A stretch of DNA of 37,495 nucleotides from Candidatus Peribacteraceae bacterium (GTDB lineage: Bacteria; Patescibacteriota; Gracilibacteria; Peribacterales; Peribacteraceae), in contig JABFSS010000116.1 of assembly GCA_013140485.1 (NCBI GenBank), positions 1 through 37,495 on the forward strand. Reading direction: 5' to 3'. The stretch's first letter is position 1. Each line of letters starts with the position of its first letter. The notes under the pieces were generated by a model that did no database searches, had not been told where the DNA came from, and worked only from the letters and a program-made list of their open reading frames with translations. The translations under genes and the position numbers were made by a program. Positions 16,197 through 25,119 of the stretch are shown here, piece by piece.

Positions 16197-16222
16197 AAAA
16201 AAGCCTCTCCTTTCGGAGAGGC
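16197..16222 (-). terminator. Rho-independent terminator of the S-layer gene
   Basis: On the minus strand, GCCTCTCC-GAAA-GGAGAGGC is a perfect 8-bp stem with a GNRA tetraloop, followed by TTTTTTGTTGTT. It starts 43 bp after the S-layer stop codon. Confidence 0.9.
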
Positions 16223-16264
16223 CTTCTTGTACTGAATGGGAACTCTATCCCAACAGATTGGTAA

Positions 16265-19200
16265 TTAACCCTGGTAACTCGTCGACTTGATCGTGGTCTC
16301 CGGATACTCCACCCAGAGGAAGCTGGAGGAGGTCGTGTGACCGGCCGAGATCGTCGAGTTGTCGGAATCCACCCACTCGAAGTGGCTGAGCGTGGAAGCG
16401 ACACCGAAGGTTGTGAGCGAGAACGAGTCGAAGTTCACGATGCTGACTTGCAGCGTGGACGTCGATGTCGAGCTGAGCTTGGGGTTGATGATCTTCGCCT
16501 GGAGGACGAAGGTCTGATCCGAGCCCGGATCGATGGTCGCGTTGACCAAGCTCGTCGCAGTCTTGGACAAGCCGCTGCAGTACACAACGAAGGAACCGGA
16601 GGAGACGTACGATGTCGTCAGCGCTGTGCTGGCAACAGGGTTGAAGGCCGTGCAGGCCTCCGTCACCGTGGAGTTCGACTTGTTGTAGAACTTGAACAGC
16701 GAGGTGTCCATACCGACGTTCGTGGCGTTGACGTTGAAGACCACGCCCGAGAGAAGGACTTTGTTCAAGCCGTTCTTCGAGTTGCCGTTCGGAGCAGCCG
16801 AGATCTTGAATTGACCGATGTTCGACACATCTGTCGGGATGTTGCTGCCGTTGGCGTCGGGGTTGGCGTTCGCGATCGTGAGGATCTGCGAGAGGACGAC
16901 GAAGTGGCGGTTGCCGACGATATAACTGTTCGTCGTGGCCGTCTTCGTTCCGATGAAGATTTCGCCTTCACCGGAGGTGTCGCCGTCGTTGACTGCGAGC
17001 GTGTTGCTCGACTGGTCGCCGCGTGCGCGGATAGCGCCGGAACCGTTGGCGTTATCAAACGCTGCGTCGCGGGGGATGTAGAGCTGGACGCCGGTGCCGG
17101 AGATTGCGCCGTCGACGTCCGACTTGATGCGCGCCTTGACGAGCACTTTGACGTCAGAACCCTTCGGAACAACGAGCGAGCGGTTCTGCATCTTGAGACA
17201 GAACGCCTTGGTCGGAGCGAGGCCCTGACCTTCGTTGATCGAGCGAGTGCGATCGGATCCGCATCCACCGATGGTGGCGGAACCGAAGGACGTCGTCGAA
17301 CCTTCCTTGAAGAGTTCAAGACGATCGACGGACGACATGATCGAACCCGAAGAGTTCAATTGAATGTCGGTGACGTCGATGTCTTCGTTCTCGGAGTGGA
17401 GGTTCAAACGGAGAATGGTGTCTCCGAGAGCTCCGCCGAGGAGCTGGCGGTTGCGGACAGGCGTCGTGTCAACGGAGACGAAGAGGTCACCCTGACTGAC
17501 GAGAGCCCAGCGCTGCGCGGTGACGGTCGAAACCGTGATGTCCGCGCTGGTCGCTCCGCCGATGAGCGAGCCGTCGAGCTTGATGCCCGAGAGGCTGCTG
17601 CCGCGGTCAACTGTTTCAGCTTCCACGAACGTATCAGCCGTGGAGAACGCGAGGAGGAGATCGTCGTTCGTGAGGGAAGCGGCGATGTCCGAGTGCACCT
17701 CGAACACCACTGTCTTCTCTTTCGGAATAACGAATCCGCCGCCGGTCAACTGTGCGAAGGTGACCTTGTTGCTCTGAGAGGTTTGACCCTTCTCGAGCAC
17801 AGTGTCGACCTTGCCGTCGCCGTCGGTGTCTACCCAGAGCGTGTAGTTCAAGCCGTTCTGGAGGGACGTTGCGCCGGTGCCGGAGTTGAAGATGAACTTG
17901 GTCAAGAGAATATCCTTTGCTTCACCTGCGCGAGATTCGAAGCGGAACAGGTTGATGTTCTTGCTGTTCTTGACCGCGACATCGGACGTGCCGGTCGCCT
18001 TGACGGCGATCGTCAGGTTCGCGTCGGCGATGCGCTGCGAGTTACCCGTGATGGTGTTGCGCGGGCGGACGTCGTTGACTTTGTCGCCCGTGCTCAGACC
18101 TTCGACCTGCATTTGGTAGCTGGTGACGGTCTGCGCGATGTGACCTCCGAAGGTGCAACCGACCGTGTTGGTGCCGGTGCTGACCTGCGTCGGTTCGCCA
18201 CAGATGTGGATCTTGAACGTGTCTCCGTTCTTCGGGTGGTTGCCGGAACCGTTGTCGATGAAGTCGACGCGGAGCTCGTAGGTCTCCTTGCCGTTTACCG
18301 TGAAGTCATCGAAGCGGTAGATCTGGTATGTACCCACGCTGGCTGTCTGACCGGAGGTGCCGCTGTCGGTGAGACGGACGGCATCAATGCTGCGGCCGGT
18401 TGCCTTGTTGCGGAGCTGGACGTTTTCGAGAACTTCGTTAATAGCGTCGTAGGACGAAGTGCCGCTGGAAGCGAGCGTCGCACCTGTGCTGGTCTTGCCT
18501 TCGACAGCAACGAAGAGTTTGCGAACGTTCACGCGCTCGCCACCGGTCGTGAAGATGATGTTGGCGAGGACTGCTTCGTTCTGATCGCGTGTGTAGCTCT
18601 GCTGTGACGGACCGTCGATTTCGATGGTGAATTCACCGGCATCGATGGTAACCGTGGCGGGCAGAGTGGAGGTCTCCGCGATGATCGCAATGCGCGAGCC
18701 GTAGAGTTGTCCGTTCACGCCGTACCCGTACAGGGAACCGACGGCGAAAATGTCGGACGTCTCCTCGAAGTGCATCTTCGCGGTGTCACCGGCGCCGCCG
18801 ATGACGTCCGCAATGATGTCCATCGTGAGCTTGTCGCCCTCAAGAACCGTGAAGGGCGGATCGAAGACGAAGGTCATGAAATCTCCGACCGACGTCTCGA
18901 CGGTGTTCGTGAGAACCGTACCGTCGCTGCGGCGGAGCTTCAAATTCGTGAGATCTCCGTCGTGAACCGTACCGTCGTTCTCAATGGTCATGGAGTAAAC
19001 CGTCTGGTCCTCGGTGGAGTCGGTCGAGATCTGGAACTTACCGACGACGACACCCTTGTCGCCGACTTCGACCTCATCCGGAGAAACCGTGCGGTACTCA
19101 ATGCTGACGCGTCCGCTGCGGACGGCGGCGACCTTGAAGGTGCTGCCGCGGAGCGGGAAGTTACCCGTCACCTGCTTCGCGTTCGTCGTGATATCGGACG

Positions 19201-20539
19201 GAAGTTCGGCTGCCAAGTTGTGCTCGGCGGACGTGGTTGCCGTGGAGTTGAAGTCCGCGGCGATGTCGACAGTGACGGTCTTGCACGCAGCAACCTGGAG
19301 CGTGTTGCTCAAGTGGATGCTTGCAGTCTGGTCCTTGCTGTCGATCGTGCGCTTGCGCGAGATGCGGGCGCCGTTGACGGTCGCGTAGACGCCGTCGATG
19401 TCGTTTTCGTCACCAAAACCTTCATGGAGAACCGTGAGGTCGGTGATGGACGCCTGATCGTCACAGGACGCCGTGATGTCGATGGAAAGCATCGTCACGC
19501 CGACCGCTCCCTGGGGGATCGTGTCGCCAACCGGGTTCTTGGAAGAAACCGAGATGGAGAGCGTGCTGTTGCTGGTCGGGAGAGCCGTGTAACCCGTGAA
19601 CGTGTCGGAATCGGAAAAGATCGTGCCATCCGAACCCTTAACGTCGGTTGCGGTGACCGTGTATTCCTTTCCACCCGTGAGATCGCCGGAGAGCGTGAGC
19701 TCAACCGTGTCGTCCGCAACGAGCTTGGCGGAGGTGACGGAGACTTCCGGGTTCGCACCCGTGACCGAGTAGTGACTGGCCGTCTCTGCGGAGGTCTTGT
19801 CCATGTTGATGGAGAACTCAACCTCGACTGTCTTTGAACTCGTCGCCTTCACGCTGGCCATGCCAACAGTGACGGGACCTCCATCGTCGCCGCAATCGAC
19901 GCCGTAGGAGAGACCCTGGTCCACGCGGTAAAGCATGACGACCATTTCAGCGCGGTTCATGTTGTCGCTCGGGCGAACGCGGCCCGTGGAATCGTCACCC
20001 TGGAGAACGCAGTGATCTGCGGACGTCTGGATAGACTCCGTGTACCACTGGCCACCCGGGTTATCGACGAACTGGGGAGCTGCACCCGTCGCCTCGAGCC
20101 CGAAGGCGCGGACGATGAGAGCGGCTGCCTCGGCGCGGTTAATGTTTGCGCCTGGGCGTGCGTAGCAAGGATGGGTGCCGTAGCAGTTGCCATCGCCGCG
20201 AACCCACTGCTCTTTCGCAGCCTCTTCCATGTAAGCGTAGTACCAGGCCGATGACCCAACGTCATCGAAGCTGGCGACTGCGGGCGGGGTCGAGAGGAGA
20301 CCACCGTTCAGCATGACGAGGAGCTTAACGAACTCCGCGCGGTTGGCGTTGTCGCCGCCGCGGAAGCGCGGTTGGCTCGCGTCTAGGATGCCGTTGTCCG
20401 TGAATGCGGAGACGGCTTCCTCGAACCAGACCCCGGAGGCCACGTCGGAATAAGCAGCAAACACGCTCGACACTGGGCTGAGCATGATGGCGCTGGCCGA
20501 GAGACCTGCGAGGACTTTCTTAAAGCGAGAAATGTCCAT
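16265..20539 (-). CDS. S-layer protein with three N-terminal SLH domains
   Basis: A 1424-aa exported protein. A signal peptide ends at SSVFA-AYSD (residue ~26). Three SLH domains follow at ~27-200 (conserved NANRAEFVKLL, NINRAEAAALIVRAFG and NMNRAEMVVMLYR), which should anchor it to a cell-wall polymer. An SbsA-type Ig-like domain follows at ~212-300 (VEVEFSINMDKTSAETASHYSVTG). Then come about 1100 residues of Thr/Ser/Asp-rich beta repeats, with few Cys until the final part. It most likely forms the S-layer. The ATG at 20539 was chosen because it starts the signal peptide; the same frame stays open a further 165 codons upstream, discussed as a finding. A strong terminator follows, so it is monocistronic. 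Confidence 0.92.
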   Translation of the reverse strand: MDISRFKKVLAGLSASAIMLSPVSSVFAAYSDVASGVWFEEAVSAFTDNGILDASQPRFRGGDNANRAEFVKLLVMLNGGLLSTPPAVASFDDVGSSAWYYAYMEEAAKEQWVRGDGNCYGTHPCYARPGANINRAEAAALIVRAFGLEATGAAPQFVDNPGGQWYTESIQTSADHCVLQGDDSTGRVRPSDNMNRAEMVVMLYRVDQGLSYGVDCGDDGGPVTVGMASVKATSSKTVEVEFSINMDKTSAETASHYSVTGANPEVSVTSAKLVADDTVELTLSGDLTGGKEYTVTATDVKGSDGTIFSDSDTFTGYTALPTSNSTLSISVSSKNPVGDTIPQGAVGVTMLSIDITASCDDQASITDLTVLHEGFGDENDIDGVYATVNGARISRKRTIDSKDQTASIHLSNTLQVAACKTVTVDIAADFNSTATTSAEHNLAAELPSDITTNAKQVTGNFPLRGSTFKVAAVRSGRVSIEYRTVSPDEVEVGDKGVVVGKFQISTDSTEDQTVYSMTIENDGTVHDGDLTNLKLRRSDGTVLTNTVETSVGDFMTFVFDPPFTVLEGDKLTMDIIADVIGGAGDTAKMHFEETSDIFAVGSLYGYGVNGQLYGSRIAIIAETSTLPATVTIDAGEFTIEIDGPSQQSYTRDQNEAVLANIIFTTGGERVNVRKLFVAVEGKTSTGATLASSGTSSYDAINEVLENVQLRNKATGRSIDAVRLTDSGTSGQTASVGTYQIYRFDDFTVNGKETYELRVDFIDNGSGNHPKNGDTFKIHICGEPTQVSTGTNTVGCTFGGHIAQTVTSYQMQVEGLSTGDKVNDVRPRNTITGNSQRIADANLTIAVKATGTSDVAVKNSKNINLFRFESRAGEAKDILLTKFIFNSGTGATSLQNGLNYTLWVDTDGDGKVDTVLEKGQTSQSNKVTFAQLTGGGFVIPKEKTVVFEVHSDIAASLTNDDLLLAFSTADTFVEAETVDRGSSLSGIKLDGSLIGGATSADITVSTVTAQRWALVSQGDLFVSVDTTPVRNRQLLGGALGDTILRLNLHSENEDIDVTDIQLNSSGSIMSSVDRLELFKEGSTTSFGSATIGGCGSDRTRSINEGQGLAPTKAFCLKMQNRSLVVPKGSDVKVLVKARIKSDVDGAISGTGVQLYIPRDAAFDNANGSGAIRARGDQSSNTLAVNDGDTSGEGEIFIGTKTATTNSYIVGNRHFVVLSQILTIANANPDANGSNIPTDVSNIGQFKISAAPNGNSKNGLNKVLLSGVVFNVNATNVGMDTSLFKFYNKSNSTVTEACTAFNPVASTALTTSYVSSGSFVVYCSGLSKTATSLVNATIDPGSDQTFVLQAKIINPKLSSTSTSTLQVSIVNFDSFSLTTFGVASTLSHFEWVDSDNSTISAGHTTSSSFLWVEYPETTIKSTSYQG

Positions 20540-20560
20540 AAAAGAAATAAAGAAAAGAGG

Positions 20561-20589
20561 AAATAAAAGCGAATTGGATTGATTGTCAG
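20561..20589 (-). promoter_or_regulatory. Candidate promoter of the S-layer gene
   Basis: On the minus strand, CTGACA (20589-20584), a 17-nt spacer and TTATTT (20566-20561) lie 22 nt before the ATG. The -35 is formed at the edge of a palindromic repeat. The match is only moderate, and a longer leader starting further upstream is equally possible. Confidence 0.3.
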
Positions 20590-20631
20590 TTCGAGTAGTT
20601 CGTCCGCCTGAGGCGGACGAGCGTATCGAGG
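20585..20631. repeat. Palindromic repeat family, copy 3 (in the S-layer leader)
   Basis: GTCAGTTCGAGTAGTTCG, hairpin TCCGCCTGAGGCGGA, then CGAGCGTATCGAGG. It has the same flanks as copies 1 and 2 with a longer, different stem. Confidence 0.75.
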
Positions 20632-20684
20632 AAGATTCAATAAACGTGCAAAGATTGTCCACGCACCTGGATGTTGTTGGGAAT

Positions 20685-20702
20685 GAGTGCCAGAAGGCAC
20701 TC
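20685..20702. other. Small hairpin beside an AAGGAGG in the S-layer upstream region
   Basis: GAGTGCC-AGAA-GGCACTC is a perfect 7-bp stem with a 4-nt loop. On the minus strand an AAGGAGGGG directly precedes it without a sensible start codon behind it. The region 20700-21285 holds no confident gene; a further hairpin with CCCCC/GGGGG arms lies at about 20767-20787. Confidence 0.4.
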
Positions 20703-21285
20703 CCCTCCTTAAATATAAAGAGATGAAACACACCCGATACATGTCCTGCTGCGAACAGCAGAAAGCCCCCAAAAAAGAAGGGGGGTTGAACAATCGAAAA
20801 TTCATACGAAACACGATCCGAACCCAAAAGGGATTGGATGTGGGATAACTGTCGCTCTGTAAGAGAGGCAGGTGCCGAATTTTCAAAGATCAGATACGCG
20901 TCGACCACGCTCACCGTTTTTTGGAGCGGATCAGGGGGATGGTACAGAACCCGTTTCCCGCTAATCAAGCGTCCAAACTGGCTTGGGTGGCAGTGCAGAT
21001 AACGCTCCGGCCCGGGGGGTGTTACGGTCCGCATAAGGAGAATGTCCTGTTTGCGGCATCTACGGGCACAGCGTTTGGCGATTCTCTAACGAATTTAGAC
21101 GCCAAAAGTGGGGTTGGGGACCGGGGCATTTGACTGGAAATACGGTTGCAAAAATGGGGTTTCGGTACATAGTCGGCCCCTATATTCAGGATCACGCGTA
21201 AAGAGGAGTTTCCGGAAAGAATACTGCACGCAAGAATTCCTGACGTCAGCTTCTCTCGACTCGATGTACAGAAGAACGAAGAGGA

Positions 21286-22737
21286 TCACCGTGCCTCCTT
21301 TATAGTCTGTCCCTGTGCAGTGTCTTTCACATCCCATCCCCTGTCCTTTATAGCATCGCGGAGGCGGTCGGATTCTTTGAAGTCTTTGGCTGCGCGCGCG
21401 GCCTCTCTATCCTTTATAAGGGAGAGCACATCATCGGGAACGGGCTCGGCCTGAGACTCAGGTTCGAAGCAGCCGAAGGTCGTCTTCACTTCCTCTATAA
21501 AGGAGGAGAGAGCACTGAGAGATTCCGTCGACCATCCCTTCTGATTCCGCGACCATGCCATACAATCAAAAATAACCGCTAAGGCTTGCGGAGTATTCAG
21601 ATCGCCGTTCATTGCATCTGCGAAGTCCTCCGCAAAGTTTTTTTTGGAATCATCACTCCCCTTTCCTGCGCTGAACGTCACGCATTCCCGTATCCACTCC
21701 ACGATCTTCGTTCGCGCCTTGCGCGCATCGTCCATCCCCTTCCACGCGAACTTCAGATTGGTTCTGTAGTGCACGGAGAGGAGGTAATAGCGCAGATCGA
21801 GAGGCGAATATCCCTTTTCGACGATGTCGGGCACGGTGAGGATATTGCCAAGACTCTTTGACATCTTGGCGTCTCCGAGGTCGATTCTCCTCTTATGGAG
21901 CCATAACCGGACGAACTGCTTCCCCGTGGCGCACTCGCTCTGCGCAATCTCGCACTCGTGATGCGGGAAAATGTTGTCTTCGCCGCCGGTGTGCAGATCG
22001 ATCTGGTCTCCCAATAAGGAAGAGCTCATCGCGGAGCATTCGATATGCCAGCCGGGAAATCCCGATGACGCATCTTCGCCTGAACTCTGACTGACCTCGC
22101 CCGTCGAAAATTTCCAGCGCAGAACGTGCCGTCCATTGTCACCCACGCATTTTTTCCAGAGTGCGAAATCCGCAGGATGCTTTTTCTTCTCGTCGACGCC
22201 TACGCGCGCGCCGGCATTGAGGTTCTGAAGAGTATTGCCGGAAAGGGCTCCGTAGTGCGGAAAAGTCTCTACTGCGAAGTAGATGCCGTCATCGGTTTCG
22301 TACGCATTCCCCTTCTCCAGCAGCACCTTGATGATCGCAAGTTGTTCTTTGATGAACTCACTCGCGCGCGGGCGCGCCATGGGCTCGAGCATGTTCAACG
22401 CCTTCTCATCTTCGAGATACTGCTCCGTGTACCGCCTTGCGATTTCGAGCGGGTGCAATTTTTCCGTCTCCGCCTGTTTTTGAATTTTATCGTCACCGTG
22501 ATCACTGTCATGCAGCAGATGCCCGACGTCGGTGATGTTCTTCACGTGTTTGACCTGATAGCCGCTCACTTCCAGCCACCGGCGGAGCAAATCGGCCATT
22601 AAAAACGAGGAATAATTGCCGATATGCGGCCGTCCGTAGACCGTGGGGCCGCACGTGTACATCGTCACCTGTTTTGGCGTGAGGGTGACAAGTTGTTCAT
22701 CCTTTTTGGAATACGTGTTGTACAGAGAGAGGGGCAT
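21286..22737 (-). CDS. cysS: Cysteinyl-tRNA synthetase
   Basis: A class I aminoacyl-tRNA synthetase (483 aa) that charges tRNA-Cys. The HIGH motif appears as PHIGN (residues ~37-41) and KMSKS is intact (AKMSKSLGNIL). The zinc ligands are Cys29 (YTCGPTVY), Cys in GWHIECSAMS, and the HHECE cluster. WKKC and TGGEDNIFPHHECEIAQSE are typical. The C-terminal anticodon-binding domain is complete (AARAAKDFKESDRLRDAI). Length is normal. The ATG at 22737 was chosen; a TTG lies one codon upstream. No Shine-Dalgarno is seen. Confidence 0.97.
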   Translation of the reverse strand: MPLSLYNTYSKKDEQLVTLTPKQVTMYTCGPTVYGRPHIGNYSSFLMADLLRRWLEVSGYQVKHVKNITDVGHLLHDSDHGDDKIQKQAETEKLHPLEIARRYTEQYLEDEKALNMLEPMARPRASEFIKEQLAIIKVLLEKGNAYETDDGIYFAVETFPHYGALSGNTLQNLNAGARVGVDEKKKHPADFALWKKCVGDNGRHVLRWKFSTGEVSQSSGEDASSGFPGWHIECSAMSSSLLGDQIDLHTGGEDNIFPHHECEIAQSECATGKQFVRLWLHKRRIDLGDAKMSKSLGNILTVPDIVEKGYSPLDLRYYLLSVHYRTNLKFAWKGMDDARKARTKIVEWIRECVTFSAGKGSDDSKKNFAEDFADAMNGDLNTPQALAVIFDCMAWSRNQKGWSTESLSALSSFIEEVKTTFGCFEPESQAEPVPDDVLSLIKDREAARAAKDFKESDRLRDAIKDRGWDVKDTAQGQTIKEAR

Positions 22738-22779
22738 CAACGAGAGGATATAGAAGGAGGAGAGCTGAGACGAGCCTTA

Positions 22780-22810
22780 TAAAACAAGGGCCGCACATCA
22801 TGTGCGACCC
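22780..22810 (-). terminator. Terminator behind the CsrA-like gene
   Basis: On the minus strand, GGGTCGCACA-TGA-TGTGCGGCCC forms a 10-bp stem with one mismatch, followed by TTGTTTTAT. A second hairpin (ACTGACCT-CC-AGGTCAGT, 22814-22831), followed by seven T on the plus strand, sits right beside it and includes the stop codon of the CsrA-like gene. Confidence 0.65.
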
Positions 22811-22826
22811 CGCACTGACCTCCAGG

Positions 22827-23021
22827 TCAGTTTTTTTGATTGGGTGGGTCGTGTCCTCGTGGACGACGACCCGGTGGAAACTCCGGAACTTGAGGGACAT
22901 CCTTGGGCTCCGAAATTTGGGAAGTTGGGTCTACAGGAGACCCATTGACCGTGACAACGGTGACCTTGAGGTCTTCGTTGATAACGATCGGCTTCCCGCT
23001 CTCTCTGGAAATGATGAACAT
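22827..23021 (-). CDS. Small CsrA-like protein, degenerate
   Basis: A 64-aa protein whose start, MFIISRESGKPIVINEDLKV then TVVTVNG, follows the carbon storage regulator CsrA (MLILxRxxGExIxIGDxxxVTVLxVxG). A later EPKDVP echoes the APKDVxVHREE segment. The arginines that bind RNA in CsrA are mostly gone: only Arg6 remains, position 7 is Glu, the VRIGI strand is replaced by VDPTSQI, and the HRE motif is missing. The tail is Pro/Arg-rich (FPPGRRPRGHDPPNQKN). The ATG at 23021 has an AAGGAG at 23034-23029 with 7-nt spacing, the best ribosome site in the window. It could be a divergent or inactivated CsrA, or a protein that dimerises without binding RNA. Confidence 0.6.
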   Translation of the reverse strand: MFIISRESGKPIVINEDLKVTVVTVNGSPVDPTSQISEPKDVPQVPEFPPGRRPRGHDPPNQKN

Positions 23022-23103
23022 TTCCGAACTCCTTGTTGTAGAGAGAACGCCTGAACTCGCTAGGTCAACCGTGACCAAACTGTCAGGAATAGCGAAAGAG
23101 TAC

Positions 23104-23109
23104 AGTATA
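23104..23109 (-). promoter_or_regulatory. Candidate -10 element for the CsrA-like gene
   Basis: TATACT on the minus strand, about 83 nt before the CsrA-like start, lies in an AT-rich gap after the methyltransferase stop. No good -35 is visible. Confidence 0.3.
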
Positions 23110-23149
23110 CAAATAGTAATACAAGAGAATATTTTCCTATTGCGTCAAA

Positions 23150-23884
23150 TTATGTAACGTTCTTCTGTGGCTGCACAGGCATGCCAAATTCTGCAAGCGA
23201 GACCATAAGGTCCGGCTGCTTTTCTAACTGATTATTGAGCTTCCTGTAAATGCTCTGGTTGTAGAGAAAGTAACCTCCCTCTTTCAGCATACGTTTGACC
23301 TCCCCCGTGATGGCAACATCTAAGTCTTCCAGTTGGTCATGAGTAAGACGATCAATCAGCTCAGGAGCAGTAACATCGCCACCCCAACGTGAATCTTCTT
23401 TGATGCGCGACGGTGCAACTAAGAAAGCCGAACTGTTAATCAGATCAAAGGAGTCGTCATCAAACTCTCTAAGAAGAGCAGCACAGTCAGAGGCATCTTT
23501 GAGCTCAATTTTCTTGTGTTCGTAATTTTCTCCTGGGCTTGGACGACGATCAATGCCCGTGACATTTGCGCCACAGGCAGCGGCAAATCGTGCAAACCAT
23601 GGTTCATACATTCTTGGGAGAAATCCTGCATGCTCACCTCGATTTGCAACATCCGTAAACTCGCTACCATCTCGCGGCTTGGCACCGCAACCGATATCCA
23701 AAATCCGCATCTTCGGTAAATTCGTGAATCCATTGGTGACGACATGCAAACGATGCCACTGAAAATTCATCAAACCATCGACTCTTTCTGTGGGAGAAAG
23801 CTGGAATTCCTTGTCTATCACTGCACTCGCGGCATCAACGATATTTTGCTCTTCTGCCTTATCGCGCAATGATCGTAGAGCCAT
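23150..23884 (-). CDS. Class I SAM-dependent methyltransferase-like protein
   Basis: A 244-aa protein. MRILDIGCGAKPRDG (residues ~58-72) is the glycine-rich SAM-binding motif I. GANVTGIDRRPSPGENYEHK carries the acidic residue after strand 2, and DDDSFDLINSSAFLVAPSR fits motif II. VKRMLKEGGYFLYNQSIYRKL matches the typical strand after the post-II helix. The substrate cannot be told. There is no signal peptide. The ATG at 23884 follows an AT-rich gap shared with the divergent aldolase gene. Confidence 0.72.
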   Translation of the reverse strand: MALRSLRDKAEEQNIVDAASAVIDKEFQLSPTERVDGLMNFQWHRLHVVTNGFTNLPKMRILDIGCGAKPRDGSEFTDVANRGEHAGFLPRMYEPWFARFAAACGANVTGIDRRPSPGENYEHKKIELKDASDCAALLREFDDDSFDLINSSAFLVAPSRIKEDSRWGGDVTAPELIDRLTHDQLEDLDVAITGEVKRMLKEGGYFLYNQSIYRKLNNQLEKQPDLMVSLAEFGMPVQPQKNVT

Positions 23885-23974
23885 AAATTCATTATATCAC
23901 TTATTATGAATTAGTCAAAACACCAATAAACCCATGGCACATGATACACTGAGACATCTTTCTTCACTGCTCAC

Positions 23975-25045
23975 ATGAAGTTCCAAGACATCCGCTCTCT
24001 CCTCGGCGACAAAGCAGACTCGCTGCTCAATCACGTCTCGAAAACTATCCCCAAAGAGAAGCTTCACCTCCCGAGTATGAAGAACATACAAGAGGTTTTT
24101 TCGGCTTCGGATAGATCAAAGAAGGTGCAGGACAATTTGAAGACGCTCTACGGTCACGGACGGTTGGGCGGCACCGGCTACCTCTCGATTCTGCCCGTCG
24201 ACCAGGGCATCGAGCACTCGGCAGGCGCCTCGTTTGCGAAAAATCCGGACTACTTTGACCCCGACAATATCGTGCAACTCGCGATCAAGGGCGGCTGCAA
24301 TGCGGTGGCGTCGACGGTGGGCGCACTCGGCATCGTGTCGAAGAAATATGCATCGAAAATTCCCTTCATCGTGAAGCTCAATCATAACGAACTCATGACC
24401 TATCCGAACAAGTTCGATCAGATCATGTTTTCGACGGTGGAGCAGGCGGCGGACATGGGCGCGCTGGGTGTGGGTGCGACGATTTATTTCGGATCGCCGG
24501 AGTCGGGACGGCAGATCGTGGAGGTGGGGCAGGCCTTCGCAAAAGCGCATCAGCTAGGGCTCTTTACGGTGCTGTGGTGTTACCTGCGCAACTCCGGTTT
24601 CAAGAAAGACGGAGTCGATTATCACCTGGCCACGGACCTCACGGGACAGGCCAATCACCTCGGCGTGACACTCGAAGCCGACATCATCAAACAGAAATTA
24701 CCGGAGGTGAACGGCGGGTTCACGGCGCTCAATTCCGGCACAAGTTCGTACGGAAAATTGGACAAACGCATGTATGAAAAACTGAGCAGTGATCACCCCA
24801 TCGATCTGTGCCGCTATCAGGTCGCCAACTGCTATATGGGACGCATCGGACTCATCAACTCCGGCGGCGCGAGCGGTGAGAATGACCTGCAGCAGGCGGT
24901 GATGACGGCCGTGATCAATAAACGCGCGGGCGGGGCGGGACTCATTTCCGGTCGCAAAGCTTTTCAGAAGCCGATGAACGAAGGCGTGGAGATTTTGAAT
25001 GCGATTCAGGATGTGTACCTGTGTAAGGAGGTGACGGTCGCTTAA
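23975..25045 (+). CDS. fbaB: Fructose-bisphosphate aldolase, class I (FbaB/DhnA type)
   Basis: A 356-aa Schiff-base aldolase that cleaves fructose-1,6-bisphosphate in glycolysis or forms it in gluconeogenesis. [43 protein letters not shown] and [13 protein letters not shown] follow the DhnA-type (beta/alpha)8 order. The lysine in [13 protein letters not shown] is at the Schiff-base position. [10 protein letters not shown] and [16 protein letters not shown] form the phosphate-binding end. Length is normal for the family. No Shine-Dalgarno is seen. The gene converges on yidC through a hairpin. Confidence 0.95.
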   Translation: MKFQDIRSLLGDKADSLLNHVSKTIPKEKLHLPSMKNIQEVFSASDRSKKVQDNLKTLYGHGRLGGTGYLSILPVDQGIEHSAGASFAKNPDYFDPDNIVQLAIKGGCNAVASTVGALGIVSKKYASKIPFIVKLNHNELMTYPNKFDQIMFSTVEQAADMGALGVGATIYFGSPESGRQIVEVGQAFAKAHQLGLFTVLWCYLRNSGFKKDGVDYHLATDLTGQANHLGVTLEADIIKQKLPEVNGGFTALNSGTSSYGKLDKRMYEKLSSDHPIDLCRYQVANCYMGRIGLINSGGASGENDLQQAVMTAVINKRAGGAGLISGRKAFQKPMNEGVEILNAIQDVYLCKEVTVA

Positions 25046-25047
25046 AA

Positions 25048-25104
25048 GTTAATTTGTTAACTGGTTAATTGGTATCTCTTGCGAGTACCAGTTAACAAAT
25101 TAAC
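25048..25104. terminator. Bidirectional terminator hairpin between fbaB and yidC
   Basis: GTTAATTTGTTAACTGGT (25048-25065) pairs perfectly with its complement at 25087-25104. The arms consist of iterated GTTAATT/GTTAACT units. It starts 2 bp after the fbaB stop and ends 15 bp before the yidC stop, so it probably ends transcription from both sides. Confidence 0.65.
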
Positions 25105-25119
25105 CAATTATCTTCGAGT

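Noticed and set aside
16337-18607. 756-codon open frame on the plus strand opposite the S-layer gene
   Set aside because: Composition is Arg/Val/Asp-rich shadow coding with no signal, domain or ribosome site; the minus-strand gene explains the region.
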